Shown: positions 17,628-26,183 of the stretch, piece after piece | Layout of the letters: each line of letters begins with the position of its first letter | Position numbering within the stretch: position 1 is the first letter of the stretch | Source of the DNA: an uncultured Tateyamaria sp. | GTDB taxonomy: Bacteria; Pseudomonadota; Alphaproteobacteria; Rhodobacterales; Rhodobacteraceae | Length of the DNA: 64,000 nt | Assembly (NCBI RefSeq): GCF_947503415.1 | Contig: NZ_CANNDS010000005.1 | Location: 62,001 to 126,000, forward strand | Reading direction: 5' to 3' | Program-made: the position numbers and the translations under genes | The notes under the pieces: model-generated | Seen by the model: only the letters and a program-made list of their open reading frames with translations | What the model was told of the DNA's origin: nothing | Databases searched by the model: none

Positions 17628-19247
17628 ATGCTTGGCCAAATGATGAACTACCCCCTGACCATTTCGTCACTGGTCGATCACGCAGCACGCTATCATGGCG
17701 AGACCGTGATTACCTCTGTCAACACTGGCGACGGGGTTGAAGAGACAAGCTGGGGGCAGGTGGGGGCGAATGCCCACCGTCTGGGGGAAGCACTGTTGAA
17801 GCTGAGGCTGGAGCCACAGGCGCGCTGTGCCACCATCGCGTGGAACAACCGGCGGCATCTGGAGATTTACTTTGGTGTGTCGGGGGCTGGCCTGGTCTGC
17901 CACACCATCAATCCGCGCCTGTTTCCCGAACAACTTGTCTACATCATCAACCATGCCGACGATCGGGTCCTGTTCATTGACCGCACATTTGTGCCGTTGG
18001 TGAAGGCGATCCGCGACAAGATCCCCGGGGTGGAACATATCGTGCTGATGGAGGGCCGGGATGAGGACGCCGCTGCCGAGATTGAAGGGCTGCAATTCTT
18101 CGACGAATTGATCGCAACCGGGTCGCCGGAATTTGAGTGGCCCGAGTTCGACGAGAATACGGCGTCGTCGTTATGCTATACCTCCGGCACGACCGGCAAC
18201 CCCAAAGGGGTACTGTATTCGCACCGCACGACCGTGCTGCATGCACTGGCATCGAACACGCCTGATTGCATCGGCTTTTCGGCGCGGGATGTCGTTTTGC
18301 CTGTGGTGCCTATGTTCCATGTCAACGCATGGGGAACGCCCTATGCCTGTGCGCAGGTCGGCGCACGGATGGTGTTGCCGGGTCCGGGGCTGGACGGCCC
18401 GTCGCTGGTCAAGCTGATCGACGATTGCAAGGTGTCCATCGCACTCGGGGTGCCCACAATCTGGCTGGGTCTGCTGGGCGAGGCCGAGAAATCCGGAACG
18501 CAACTCGCATCGCTCAAGCGGACGGTTGTGGGTGGGTCGGCCTGCCCGCCGTCGATGATTGCCGCCTTCCGCGAGAAATACGGCGTCGAATTTATCCATG
18601 CGTGGGGCATGACCGAGATGTCGCCGTTGGGCTCCACCAACCAGCCGCTGGCGAAACATGCGGATCTGCCAACGGACGCCCAACACAAGCTGCGGGAAAA
18701 CCAGGGGCGGCCGCCCTGGGGTGTGGAATTGGAGATCATGGATGAGGACGGCACCCCGCTGCCCCATGATGGAGTGGCGCAGGGGGCGTTGATGGTGCGG
18801 GGGCACTGGATACTGGACAGCTATTTCCAGAAGTCCGTGGACGAAACGCTGACCAATGGCTGGTTTGACACGGGCGATGTGGCGACCATGGACCCCGATG
18901 GGTACCTGTCGATCAAGGATCGGTCCAAGGACATCATCAAGTCCGGCGGTGAGTGGATTTCGTCCGTCGATCTGGAAAACATTGCGATTGCCCATCCGAT
19001 GCTGGCGGATGCCGCTGTGATCGGCGCCCGGCACGAGAAATGGGACGAGCGGCCGGTTCTGGTGGCGGTTGCCGCTGAAGGGCATGACCCAAGCGAGGAA
19101 GAAGTGCTTTCGGTGTTCGAGGGCAAGATCGCCAAGTGGCAGGTGCCGGACAAGGTGGTGTTCACGGATGTGTTGCCGCGCAACGCAACGGGCAAAGTGC
19201 TCAAACGCAACCTGCGGGATCAGTTCGGAGACGTGCTAACCGGCTGA
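17628..19247 (+). CDS. acyl-CoA synthetase, DmdB-like (3-methylthiopropionyl-CoA ligase candidate)
   Basis: The 539-residue ANL-family ligase adenylates a carboxylic acid and transfers it to CoA. Motifs are the AMP-binding loop YTSGTTGNPKGV, WGMTEMSPLG, WFDTGDVATMD, KDRSKDIIKSGGEWIS, and the C-terminal catalytic Lys in NATGKVLKRNLR. The N-terminus MLGQMMNYPLTISSLVDHAAR and the length closely recall DmdB of Ruegeria, which activates 3-methylthiopropionate from DMSP. This is recalled, not computed; a medium/long-chain fatty acid ligase is the alternative. GGGAGG lies before ATG 17628. Other dmd genes are not in the window. Its 3' end overlaps the kinase gene by 28 nt. Confidence 0.85.
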   Translation: MLGQMMNYPLTISSLVDHAARYHGETVITSVNTGDGVEETSWGQVGANAHRLGEALLKLRLEPQARCATIAWNNRRHLEIYFGVSGAGLVCHTINPRLFPEQLVYIINHADDRVLFIDRTFVPLVKAIRDKIPGVEHIVLMEGRDEDAAAEIEGLQFFDELIATGSPEFEWPEFDENTASSLCYTSGTTGNPKGVLYSHRTTVLHALASNTPDCIGFSARDVVLPVVPMFHVNAWGTPYACAQVGARMVLPGPGLDGPSLVKLIDDCKVSIALGVPTIWLGLLGEAEKSGTQLASLKRTVVGGSACPPSMIAAFREKYGVEFIHAWGMTEMSPLGSTNQPLAKHADLPTDAQHKLRENQGRPPWGVELEIMDEDGTPLPHDGVAQGALMVRGHWILDSYFQKSVDETLTNGWFDTGDVATMDPDGYLSIKDRSKDIIKSGGEWISSVDLENIAIAHPMLADAAVIGARHEKWDERPVLVAVAAEGHDPSEEEVLSVFEGKIAKWQVPDKVVFTDVLPRNATGKVLKRNLRDQFGDVLTG

Positions 19248-20617
19248 GGCCGCGCTTGCGTCACGGGGACATCTGCGTTTTTCTCGGACAAGGGAAGGTA
19301 CATCCGGATGGTTGTACCTTTCCCAATCCGGCTGTTGATGTCGATCTCTCCGCCTGACTGAACCGCAAATCCGCACACCATCGGCAAGCCCAGCCCGCTG
19401 CCTTGACCCACGGGCTTGGTCGTGAAAAACGGGTCGCGGATGTTGGGCATGATATCTTCGGGGATGCCTTCGCCCGTGTCAGCGACTTCGAACGCAATAT
19501 AATTGGCGGCTTCTGTCAGTTTCAGCCCTTCAGGCGCGCGGACCGGGTCCATAACCCTCACCGTGAGTTTGCCACCTTTGGGCATCGCGTCGCGGGCGTT
19601 GATCACCAGATTGAGCAGGGCAGATTGCAGAAGCGACTCGTCGGTGAAAATGCGGCTTTGGCTGTCTTTGATTTGGATGTTCAGCAGGATATTGGCCGGC
19701 AACACCCGGCGCGCCATGTCGTTCAGTGACCGTAAGACATCGGCAGGGCTGACATGGCGTGGCCAAAGCTCGGCCTTGCGCCCGTATGAGGTCAACTGAC
19801 GGGTCAATTGCGCGCCACGATGCGATGCAGTCAGGGCGGCGCTGAGAAAGTCCTTGCGATCCGGCGCGTCTGGATAGGCTTCAAGAAGTTCAAGATTGCC
19901 CTGTATCACGCTGAGAATATTGTTAAAATCATGCGCCACGCCACTAGTCAACGTGCCAAGCGCCTCGACCTTTTGGGATTGCAGGAACTGCTCTCGGGTT
20001 TCTTTCAGTTCACGGTTGGACCGGTGGGCTTCGAACAGGCAAACGCCGAAATAAATGGTCAGGCACAGGCTGAGGATCGAGGCCGCCCAGAACGCTGCCC
20101 CACCGTAAGGTGCGGTGAAGAAGTCGAACGCGATCCATTGAATGGCAGCTGTGACCGGGATTAAATAGGCGGCGCCCAGAACCCAATTGCGTGCCCTCAG
20201 CAGGAAGATGTTCAGAACTGCGCCGGTAAACAGGATGATGGTCCCGAACTTCCAAACCGGATCGCCCATCGACCAGATGTAAGCGGGCAGGACGGCGTAG
20301 ACGGTTGCCTGCGCAAAACTGACAAGCCAAAGCAACACAAAGGCCTGAACCTCGCGCCCTTCAATGGGCATGTGCAACACGGATTTTTCTGACAGAACAA
20401 CGACGTAGTAACCAACGAACCAGTATGGCAAGACATCGAGGCCGAGGTACCACCAGCCACAAAAGCATGCAACCATAACGAGAATCAGGCGGATCAGGAA
20501 TTCGTTGCTCAGGACACGTTCTGTGCGCTTCACCTCTTCAAAGATGGTCTTGATCCGTGCGGCGTGATCCAAGTTCGATCTATTCAATAGTGATTGGAGA
20601 AAACCGGGACGACTCAC
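19220..20617 (-). CDS. membrane sensor histidine kinase
   Basis: The 465-residue protein has about six membrane segments in its first 200 residues, with no obvious periplasmic sensor domain. The kinase core follows: QSQKVEALGTLTSGVAHDFNNILSVIQGNLELL carries the phosphorylated His, NLVINARDAMP the N box, VADTGEGIP the G1 box, and GQGSGLGLPMVCGFAVQSGG the G2 box. The HDFNN dimerisation type is shared with CckA later in this window. No response regulator is adjacent, so it is an orphan kinase with unknown signal. The gene is convergent with the CoA ligase. Confidence 0.88.
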   Translation of the reverse strand: MSRPGFLQSLLNRSNLDHAARIKTIFEEVKRTERVLSNEFLIRLILVMVACFCGWWYLGLDVLPYWFVGYYVVVLSEKSVLHMPIEGREVQAFVLLWLVSFAQATVYAVLPAYIWSMGDPVWKFGTIILFTGAVLNIFLLRARNWVLGAAYLIPVTAAIQWIAFDFFTAPYGGAAFWAASILSLCLTIYFGVCLFEAHRSNRELKETREQFLQSQKVEALGTLTSGVAHDFNNILSVIQGNLELLEAYPDAPDRKDFLSAALTASHRGAQLTRQLTSYGRKAELWPRHVSPADVLRSLNDMARRVLPANILLNIQIKDSQSRIFTDESLLQSALLNLVINARDAMPKGGKLTVRVMDPVRAPEGLKLTEAANYIAFEVADTGEGIPEDIMPNIRDPFFTTKPVGQGSGLGLPMVCGFAVQSGGEIDINSRIGKGTTIRMYLPLSEKNADVPVTQARPQPVSTSPN

Positions 20618-20744
20618 ACATCAACTGCGAAACGCGTTTCGCACAGGTCATGGTAGAGTGAACTTGGGTATCTGTCACGGATTCGTGTCAGCAAAATGCG
20701 GACGGCCGGATTGGCCATCCGCATTCTCGTGCTTTGTCAGTGGT

Positions 20745-20981
20745 TTACTTATTCAGAACAGCGAAAATCTCGTCTTTGAGCTGCATCCGCCGGCGTCGCA
20801 TGGACGTCATGTGTTCGTCCGACACCGGTTCAACATCCGTTTCGGCACGGTGCACATCCCGGTTGATGTCGTGATAGGCGGTGACCATCCGGTCGAAATG
20901 GGCATCCTTCTGTTTGAGTTCTGCAATTCTGGCTGCGTGTTCTGGAAAATCATCAGCCAGTTCGTGCGGGGTATTCGACAT
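20745..20981 (-). CDS. YdcH/DUF465 family small protein
   Basis: The 78-residue charged helical protein matches the DUF465 (YdcH) family: an N-terminal helix with FPEHAARIAELKQKDAHFDRMVTAYHDINRDVHRAE, a short loop, and a second helix MRRRRMQLKDEIFAVLNK. These form coiled-coil hairpins; their function is unknown although they are common in proteobacteria. It starts 11 nt downstream of the ppk2 stop on the same strand, so the two are probably co-transcribed. Confidence 0.85.
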   Translation of the reverse strand: MSNTPHELADDFPEHAARIAELKQKDAHFDRMVTAYHDINRDVHRAETDVEPVSDEHMTSMRRRRMQLKDEIFAVLNK

Positions 20982-20992
20982 ATGGTTCGTCC

Positions 20993-21904
20993 TTAGCTTT
21001 TGCGGGTTTTGGGATGCAGTGACCGGGCAAGGATATGCTCGGACTGGTGCAGGACCGTATCTGCGTGAAACACAAGATTGGGGTCTGGCTCACCAACGAC
21101 GCTCATGTTCTTGTCCGGGTAATCGAGCGATGCAAGATAGTGGCGCATGCAATTCAGGCGTGCGCGCTTCTTGTCATTGGAGCGTACCACCGTCCACGGG
21201 GCGTCTGCCGTGTTCGTGTAGAAAAACATGGCTTCCTTGGCTTCGGTGTACTCGTCCCACTTGTTCAGACTGGCGCGGTCGATAGGCGAAAGCTTCCATT
21301 GCTTGAGCGGATCGGTCTTGCGTGCCTCAAAGCGGGCTTTCTGTTCTTCGCGCGTAACGGAGAACCAGTATTTGAACAGTCGGATGCCAGATCGGGTGAG
21401 CATCCGTTCGAATTCGGGCGTTTGCCGCATGAATTCGAGGTATTCGCCCGGGGCACAGAAATCCATGACCCGTTCGACGCCCGCGCGGTTGTACCATGAT
21501 CGGTCATAGAGCACGATTTCGCCTGCAGTGGGCAGGTGCTTGATATAACGCTGAAAAAACCACTGTCCGCGTTCTTCCTCGTTCGGTTTGTTGAGCGCCA
21601 CGACGCGAGCTGCGCGTGGGTTGAGGTGTTCGGTAAACCGCTTGATCGTCCCGCCCTTGCCTGCGGCATCGCGCCCTTCGAACAACAGCACGTGCTTCTG
21701 GCCGGTGTCCTGCACCCAATGCTGGACTTTCAGCAATTCCACCTGGAGTGCGGCCTTCTGCTCTTCGTATTCTTTGCGGTGCAGCTTGTCGGCATAAGGG
21801 AAGCTGATCGTCTCGAACTCTGTGACATTGGACGCGGCGGCAGGTTTGGGTTCAGGCGCGCTGGCGGGTTTGGCGTCAGGTTTGAGTGTTGGCTGCTTAT
21901 TCAT
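20993..21904 (-). CDS. ppk2: polyphosphate kinase 2
   Basis: The 303-residue protein is a PPK2-family enzyme, which transfers phosphate between polyphosphate and nucleotides. It has Walker A FEGRDAAGKGG (residues 76-86), the lid/Walker B motif LYDRSWYNRAGVERVM, and the C-terminal core WKLSPIDRASLNKWDEYTEAKEAMF. The first 25 residues are Ala/Pro/Lys-rich and probably disordered. I chose ATG 21904, preceded by AGGAG; the longer frame has no support. PhoX lies upstream on the same strand after a 118-nt gap, a phosphorus-related neighbourhood. Which nucleotide it prefers cannot be told. Confidence 0.93.
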   Translation of the reverse strand: MNKQPTLKPDAKPASAPEPKPAAASNVTEFETISFPYADKLHRKEYEEQKAALQVELLKVQHWVQDTGQKHVLLFEGRDAAGKGGTIKRFTEHLNPRAARVVALNKPNEEERGQWFFQRYIKHLPTAGEIVLYDRSWYNRAGVERVMDFCAPGEYLEFMRQTPEFERMLTRSGIRLFKYWFSVTREEQKARFEARKTDPLKQWKLSPIDRASLNKWDEYTEAKEAMFFYTNTADAPWTVVRSNDKKRARLNCMRHYLASLDYPDKNMSVVGEPDPNLVFHADTVLHQSEHILARSLHPKTRKS

Positions 21905-22022
21905 CTGCGGTCTCCTGTTGCTTGGCGTGGAGTCTTGCAGATGTAGTCTGAGCCTGCCTTGACTTGGGTCAAAACAGGTGGGGGCAGGCACGGGTGAGCC
22001 GCGCCTGCCACGGTTGTTTGGC

Positions 22023-23924
22023 TTAGCCGACCAGCGCGCCGTCGGAGCGTTTGACCGTCACGATGGACGACCGTGGCAGCGAGCCATCGCCATCGGGGAA
22101 CGGTGCGCCGGGGTGCTGGATACCTACGAACATCGTGCGCCGGTCTGATGACCAGGTCAGCCCCGTCACCTCGCACCCGTTGGGGCCTGTCAGGAAGCGG
22201 CGAATTTCGCCTGTCACCGGATCGCCCGCAAGCATCTGGTTGTTGCCCATGCCTGCAAACTCGCCTTCGTTGTCGTCATCTCCGTCCGTTTGGATCCAGA
22301 GGATGCCCGTGCTGTCGAACATCATGCCGTCGGGCGCGTTGAACATGTTGCCCTCGTTGACGTTGGCCGACCCGCCATAGGGCGTGTCGCCGTGCACAAC
22401 CGGGTTGCCCGCCATGACGTACAGATCCCAGTCAAATGTGTTGGACGCGTGATTGTCCCCGTGGGGACGCCAGCGCACGATCTGACCAAAGTTGTTTTCG
22501 TCGCGTGGGTTTGGTCCGTTGGCCGACGTGTCATCACCCCCGGCATTGGGTTTCACGCCCCGGTTCTTGTTGTTGGTCAGGCAGCAATAGCCTTCGACCG
22601 CGCGCGGGTTCACGGCGACCCATTCGGGCCTGTCCATGGTGGTCGCCCCGACCTTGGATGCGGCCATGCGGCTGAACATGGCGATCTCGGCTTCGGTCAT
22701 ATCCGTCGCAGCGGGTGTCAGGGCCACCCATTCGCCAGACATGTCGATGTTGAACTTCGCCACATAAAGCTGACCCACGCTGAGCAAGGTCGAGGTGTCA
22801 CCGCCGGGCACGTATTTGTCGCGGCTGAGCCATTTGTACATGAACTCGCCCCGTTCATCGTCGCCCATGTAGATGGCGACGCGGCCATCGGGGGCCAGCG
22901 CATAGGCGGCGTTTTCGTGCTTGAACCGACCCAGTGCGGTGTGCTTGACCGGAGTGCTGTCGGGGTCCGCCGGGTCGATTTCCACGATGTAGCCGACGCG
23001 GTGTGGCTCGTTCGGGTTTTGGCTCACGTCAAACCGGGCGTCCCACTTGTGATAGTCGTAACCCCAGCCGTCTTCGCCGATGCCATAGCGGGTGTAGCCC
23101 GCGGCCAGCACCTCGTCGTCAGGCAGCCCATTGGTGGCGCCGAAGTAGCCGTTGAAGTTCTCCTCGCACGTCAGGTAAGTGCCCCACGGCGTGCGGCCCG
23201 CGCCGCAGTTGTTCATGGTGCCCAGCGACGCCGTGCCCGTCGGGTCCGCGTCCGTCTTCATCAAGTCATGCCCGGCGGCGGGGCCGTCGATGGCCATGGC
23301 CGTGTTGTGGTGGATGCGGCGGTTGTAGGGGCTGTCGACGACGACCTCCCAGCCGTCCGCGCCTTCGGTCACTTCCATCACCGTGACGCCCTGCAATTGC
23401 TGCAGCAGCACCACGTCCTCGGCAGAGGCTGGCGTGCCTTCCTCGTTGTTGGGCAGGTTGACCTTGCGGTTGGCGTATTCGCTGTTCACCGCGATCAGCT
23501 CAGTCCCGCCGCCGATATTGAACAGCTCCATCCCGTCGGTGTTTTCGCCAAACACGCGGTCAGAGCCGGCGGAGGGAACGCCGTTGGCTGGATCAAAGGC
23601 GGGTGCATCGGAAAAGAGCGGATCGCCCCAGCGCACCATGACTTTCCATTCGTAGCCGTCGGGCACATGCACGGTGCCGTCTGTCTGGATCGGGAGTTGT
23701 TCAAAGGCGAAGCGGTCGGATTGCCCGGCCATTGCCGTGGTGCCTTTGAGCATCGAAGTGCCCATGACAGCAGCGCCGGATCCGAAGGCCACAACGCCCC
23801 CCATGAATCCGCGGCGTGAAATGGCGGCTTCGACTACGCGGTCAAAGTCGTGTTCCTCGGGACGTGGAAAATTCAATTCGTCCCAATCGTCCGGGGACAT
23901 GTCGGCTCGGTCAATATCTTTCAT
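22023..23924 (-). CDS. phoX: PhoX-type alkaline phosphatase (Tat-exported)
   Basis: The 633-residue protein has a twin-arginine signal (SRRGFMGG, Arg37-Arg38) after a long n-region and then a hydrophobic stretch, so it should be exported folded. The body belongs to the PhoX/DUF839 family of calcium- and iron-dependent phosphatases: NNCGAGRTPWGTYLTCEENFNGYFG, GRFKHENAAYA, YMGDDERGEFMYKW, and NPNEPHRVGYIVEIDP. PhoX enzymes release phosphate from monoesters and are common in marine bacteria. I saw no convincing Pho box in the 167-nt upstream gap, so phosphate control is assumed only from family. Confidence 0.9.
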   Translation of the reverse strand: MKDIDRADMSPDDWDELNFPRPEEHDFDRVVEAAISRRGFMGGVVAFGSGAAVMGTSMLKGTTAMAGQSDRFAFEQLPIQTDGTVHVPDGYEWKVMVRWGDPLFSDAPAFDPANGVPSAGSDRVFGENTDGMELFNIGGGTELIAVNSEYANRKVNLPNNEEGTPASAEDVVLLQQLQGVTVMEVTEGADGWEVVVDSPYNRRIHHNTAMAIDGPAAGHDLMKTDADPTGTASLGTMNNCGAGRTPWGTYLTCEENFNGYFGATNGLPDDEVLAAGYTRYGIGEDGWGYDYHKWDARFDVSQNPNEPHRVGYIVEIDPADPDSTPVKHTALGRFKHENAAYALAPDGRVAIYMGDDERGEFMYKWLSRDKYVPGGDTSTLLSVGQLYVAKFNIDMSGEWVALTPAATDMTEAEIAMFSRMAASKVGATTMDRPEWVAVNPRAVEGYCCLTNNKNRGVKPNAGGDDTSANGPNPRDENNFGQIVRWRPHGDNHASNTFDWDLYVMAGNPVVHGDTPYGGSANVNEGNMFNAPDGMMFDSTGILWIQTDGDDDNEGEFAGMGNNQMLAGDPVTGEIRRFLTGPNGCEVTGLTWSSDRRTMFVGIQHPGAPFPDGDGSLPRSSIVTVKRSDGALVG

Positions 23925-24091
23925 TCCTGGCTCCCTGATGTTTGTTGTGTACGCAAGGATTTGCGTCGAGGATGAGGTAATCTCTCATCGCAAAACATTT
24001 GTGACACGCCGCACCTGTATCGGCGATTTTATTCTCGCATGGCGGGAGGTTTCGGCGGCGTTTTGCCGTCGCTAGGGGTGTTGGGACGCGG

Positions 24092-25735
24092 TCAGTCGGG
24101 CAGATAGTTCTGTCGCGCGGGGCCGCGGTATTTGACCGTTAGGCGCGCGTCGACCTCCGTTCCGTCCTTGAGATGGATCAGAATGCCCTTGCCATTTGAT
24201 GCGCCGCGCATGGCCTTGATCTGATCCTCTGACCTTGTGGTGCGTTGCGACATGCGCAGGCCCCAGGCGTGCAGATGCTCCAGCAGGCGGTCTTCGATGT
24301 CGCGATGCGCGTCCGTCTTGGCCAGATCGTCGAGTTCGTCCGGATCCGTGTGGAGATCGAACAGCATGTTGCGCATGTTCGAGGCGGCGCAATGCATCAG
24401 TTTGTAGCGCCCGTCAAAGACCATGAAGAGGCGGCAGTCGCGCGGTTCAAGCCCCAGCTTCACCGCGACGGGCTGGGCCGAGAAATCGTATTCGGAGATC
24501 ACATAGTCCCGCCATTCAGGTGTCTCGCCCCGCAGCCACGGCAGCAGGCTGCGCCCCTCGACAATATGGTCTGGGATCGTGCCACCTGCCGCTTCGATGA
24601 AAGTGGCGGCAAGGTCGATGGATTCCACCAGTGCGTCACAGGTGATGCCACGCGTGTTGTTTGCGGGTTCGCGCGGGTCATAGACAATCATCGGGACTTT
24701 GACAGACGGGTCGTGAAACAGGTTCTTTTCGCCCAGCCAGTGGTCGCCCAGATAGTCGCCATGGTCTGAGGTCAGCACGATCATGGTACTGTCCATCTGA
24801 CCGGCAGCTTCAAGATGATCCAGCAAGCGCCCCAACTGGTCGTCGCACTGTTTGATCAGGCCCATATAGGCGGGGATGACCTTGGCACGCACCTCTTCGT
24901 CTTGGAATGCTTTGCCCACGGGGCCGTTCATGAAAGTGGCGAAGACGGGGTGCGCGTCTTGTTGTTCTTCGTCGGCGCGGGTGGCCGTTGGGACGTGTTC
25001 CGGACCATACATCGACGCGTATGGGGCGGGCACGATGTAGGGCCAGTGCGGTTTGATATAGCTCAGATGCGCGCACCAAGGCGCTGTCGCCTGGTCGATG
25101 AAGCGGATCGCCTCGGACGTGAGCCATGGCGTTTCGCTGTCTTCCTCGCGGATGTTGGCGGGCAGGTTGGTGTTGTCAAAGAACCAGCCTGAGGCCATCT
25201 GGCCGTCCTTGATCCCTGCATTGGCGTAGTCCGCCCACGGGTTCGTGCCATCGTAGCCTTGAGACTTGAGGTATTCATTGTAAGGGCTTCGTCTTTCGTC
25301 ATAAAACCCGTCCGGACCTTCGGCCCAAAGGCCGTCATCGCGCACCCACGGGTCGAACCCGCATTCCGAGGTGCGCACGCCGATCACGCTGTCGGCTTCA
25401 AGGCCCAGCCGTTCCATCCCCTCGGCATCGACCGTCATATGCGTCTTGCCGATCAGGTGACAGGACATGCCGATCTTGCGCAGGTGATCGCCCAGTGTCT
25501 GTTCGCCCACCTTCAATGGAAAGCCGTTCCAATGCGCCCCGTGCGAGGACGCGTACCGCCCGGTGTAATAGCACATGCGCGACCCGCCGCAGATCGGCGA
25601 TTGCACGTAAGCGTTGGTGAAACGCACACCCATGGCCGCGACCCGGTCGAAATTGGGCGTGTGCAGATGCGGGTGTCCGGCACAGCTGAGGTAGTCGAAC
25701 CGCAGCTGGTCATACATCACAAACAGAATGTTCAA
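24092..25735 (-). CDS. sulfatase / phosphonate monoester hydrolase family enzyme
   Basis: The 547-residue cytosolic protein has the alkaline-phosphatase fold of type I sulfatases. The N-terminal metal site is MYDQLRFDYL; the nucleophile loop SPICGGSRMCYYTGRYASSHG contains Cys49, the expected formylglycine precursor; the second metal site is LTSDHGDYLGDHWLGEKN. The DQ metal motif and the ending resemble choline sulfatases and phosphonate monoester hydrolases. The modification motif reads C-G-G-S-R, not the usual C-x-P/A-x-R. It is 6 nt downstream of nrtS on the same strand. Substrate not assigned. Confidence 0.82.
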   Translation of the reverse strand: MNILFVMYDQLRFDYLSCAGHPHLHTPNFDRVAAMGVRFTNAYVQSPICGGSRMCYYTGRYASSHGAHWNGFPLKVGEQTLGDHLRKIGMSCHLIGKTHMTVDAEGMERLGLEADSVIGVRTSECGFDPWVRDDGLWAEGPDGFYDERRSPYNEYLKSQGYDGTNPWADYANAGIKDGQMASGWFFDNTNLPANIREEDSETPWLTSEAIRFIDQATAPWCAHLSYIKPHWPYIVPAPYASMYGPEHVPTATRADEEQQDAHPVFATFMNGPVGKAFQDEEVRAKVIPAYMGLIKQCDDQLGRLLDHLEAAGQMDSTMIVLTSDHGDYLGDHWLGEKNLFHDPSVKVPMIVYDPREPANNTRGITCDALVESIDLAATFIEAAGGTIPDHIVEGRSLLPWLRGETPEWRDYVISEYDFSAQPVAVKLGLEPRDCRLFMVFDGRYKLMHCAASNMRNMLFDLHTDPDELDDLAKTDAHRDIEDRLLEHLHAWGLRMSQRTTRSEDQIKAMRGASNGKGILIHLKDGTEVDARLTVKYRGPARQNYLPD

Positions 25736-25741
25736 AGTTGG

Positions 25742-25984
25742 TCAGTCCCCGAGGCTTTGCAGCCGTTCGCGCACGGCCATGACCGAAGAGTAGGTGGAGA
25801 CGGAGTAGGGCACAAGGAAGGTGAGCGCGCATTTGGCCCAGGCCACGGCGTCCATCTGTCCGCTTGTGATCCGGTCACCGTGGTTGATCATGGCGATGAT
25901 GATCCCGACGATGAATGCGATTTTCGCCGCCCGTTTGACTACGGTGCGGTCTGTCGCGATCTGCCAGCTGGTTTGATAGGCCAT
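25742..25984 (-). CDS. nrtS: NrtS-like small membrane protein (nitrate/nitrite transport family)
   Basis: The 80-residue protein has two hydrophobic helices: VVKRAAKIAFIVGIIIAMINHGDRI and WAKCALTFLVPYSVSTYSSVMAV. The pattern GxxxxxxNHGDRI followed by the LVPYxVSTYSSV helix is characteristic of the NrtS family, reported to take part in nitrate/nitrite transport in cyanobacteria. I placed the start at ATG 25984, which has a strong GGAGGAG before it; an earlier in-frame start at 26032 lacks this. The sulfatase gene follows after 6 nt, suggesting one transcript. Confidence 0.75.
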   Translation of the reverse strand: MAYQTSWQIATDRTVVKRAAKIAFIVGIIIAMINHGDRITSGQMDAVAWAKCALTFLVPYSVSTYSSVMAVRERLQSLGD

Positions 25985-26073
25985 GGCGGCTCCTCCTGCG
26001 CACAGAATTGGACCATTCAGTACCAAATGCAATGGGCGGGCGCATTAACCACGAAACTGTGATTGGTGGAAGT

Positions 26074-26147
26074 TGGAGCGGGTAACGAGAATCGAACTCG
26101 TAACTAAAGCTTGGGAAGCTGCCGTGATACCTTTTCACCATACCCGC
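26074..26147 (-). tRNA. tRNA-Gly(CCC)
   Basis: On the minus strand a 74-nt cloverleaf folds with acceptor stem GCGGGTA/TACCCGC, D arm GTGA ... TCAC, anticodon loop TTCCCAA (anticodon CCC), T arm ACGAG-TTCGATT-CTCGT, discriminator T and an encoded CCA end. Three anticodon-stem pairs are Watson-Crick, one is G-T and position 28-42 is C-T. The anticodon CCC reads GGG glycine codons. Confidence 0.9.
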
Positions 26148-26183
26148 GCTCAAGGTTTGAGATAGGCAAGCGGGGCGGCGGGG

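Noticed and set aside
22290-23819. 509-codon open frame on the plus strand across phoX
   Set aside because: Antisense to a PhoX gene with a Tat signal and conserved motifs; translation is Val/His/Gly-rich noise.
23925-24091. possible Pho box upstream of phoX
   Set aside because: No pair of CTGTCAT-like half sites at 11-nt spacing was found; a lone GTGTCAC is insufficient.
26074-26147. tRNA gene as an integration site for a genomic island
   Set aside because: No integrase, no direct repeat of the tRNA 3' end and no foreign-looking genes are next to it.
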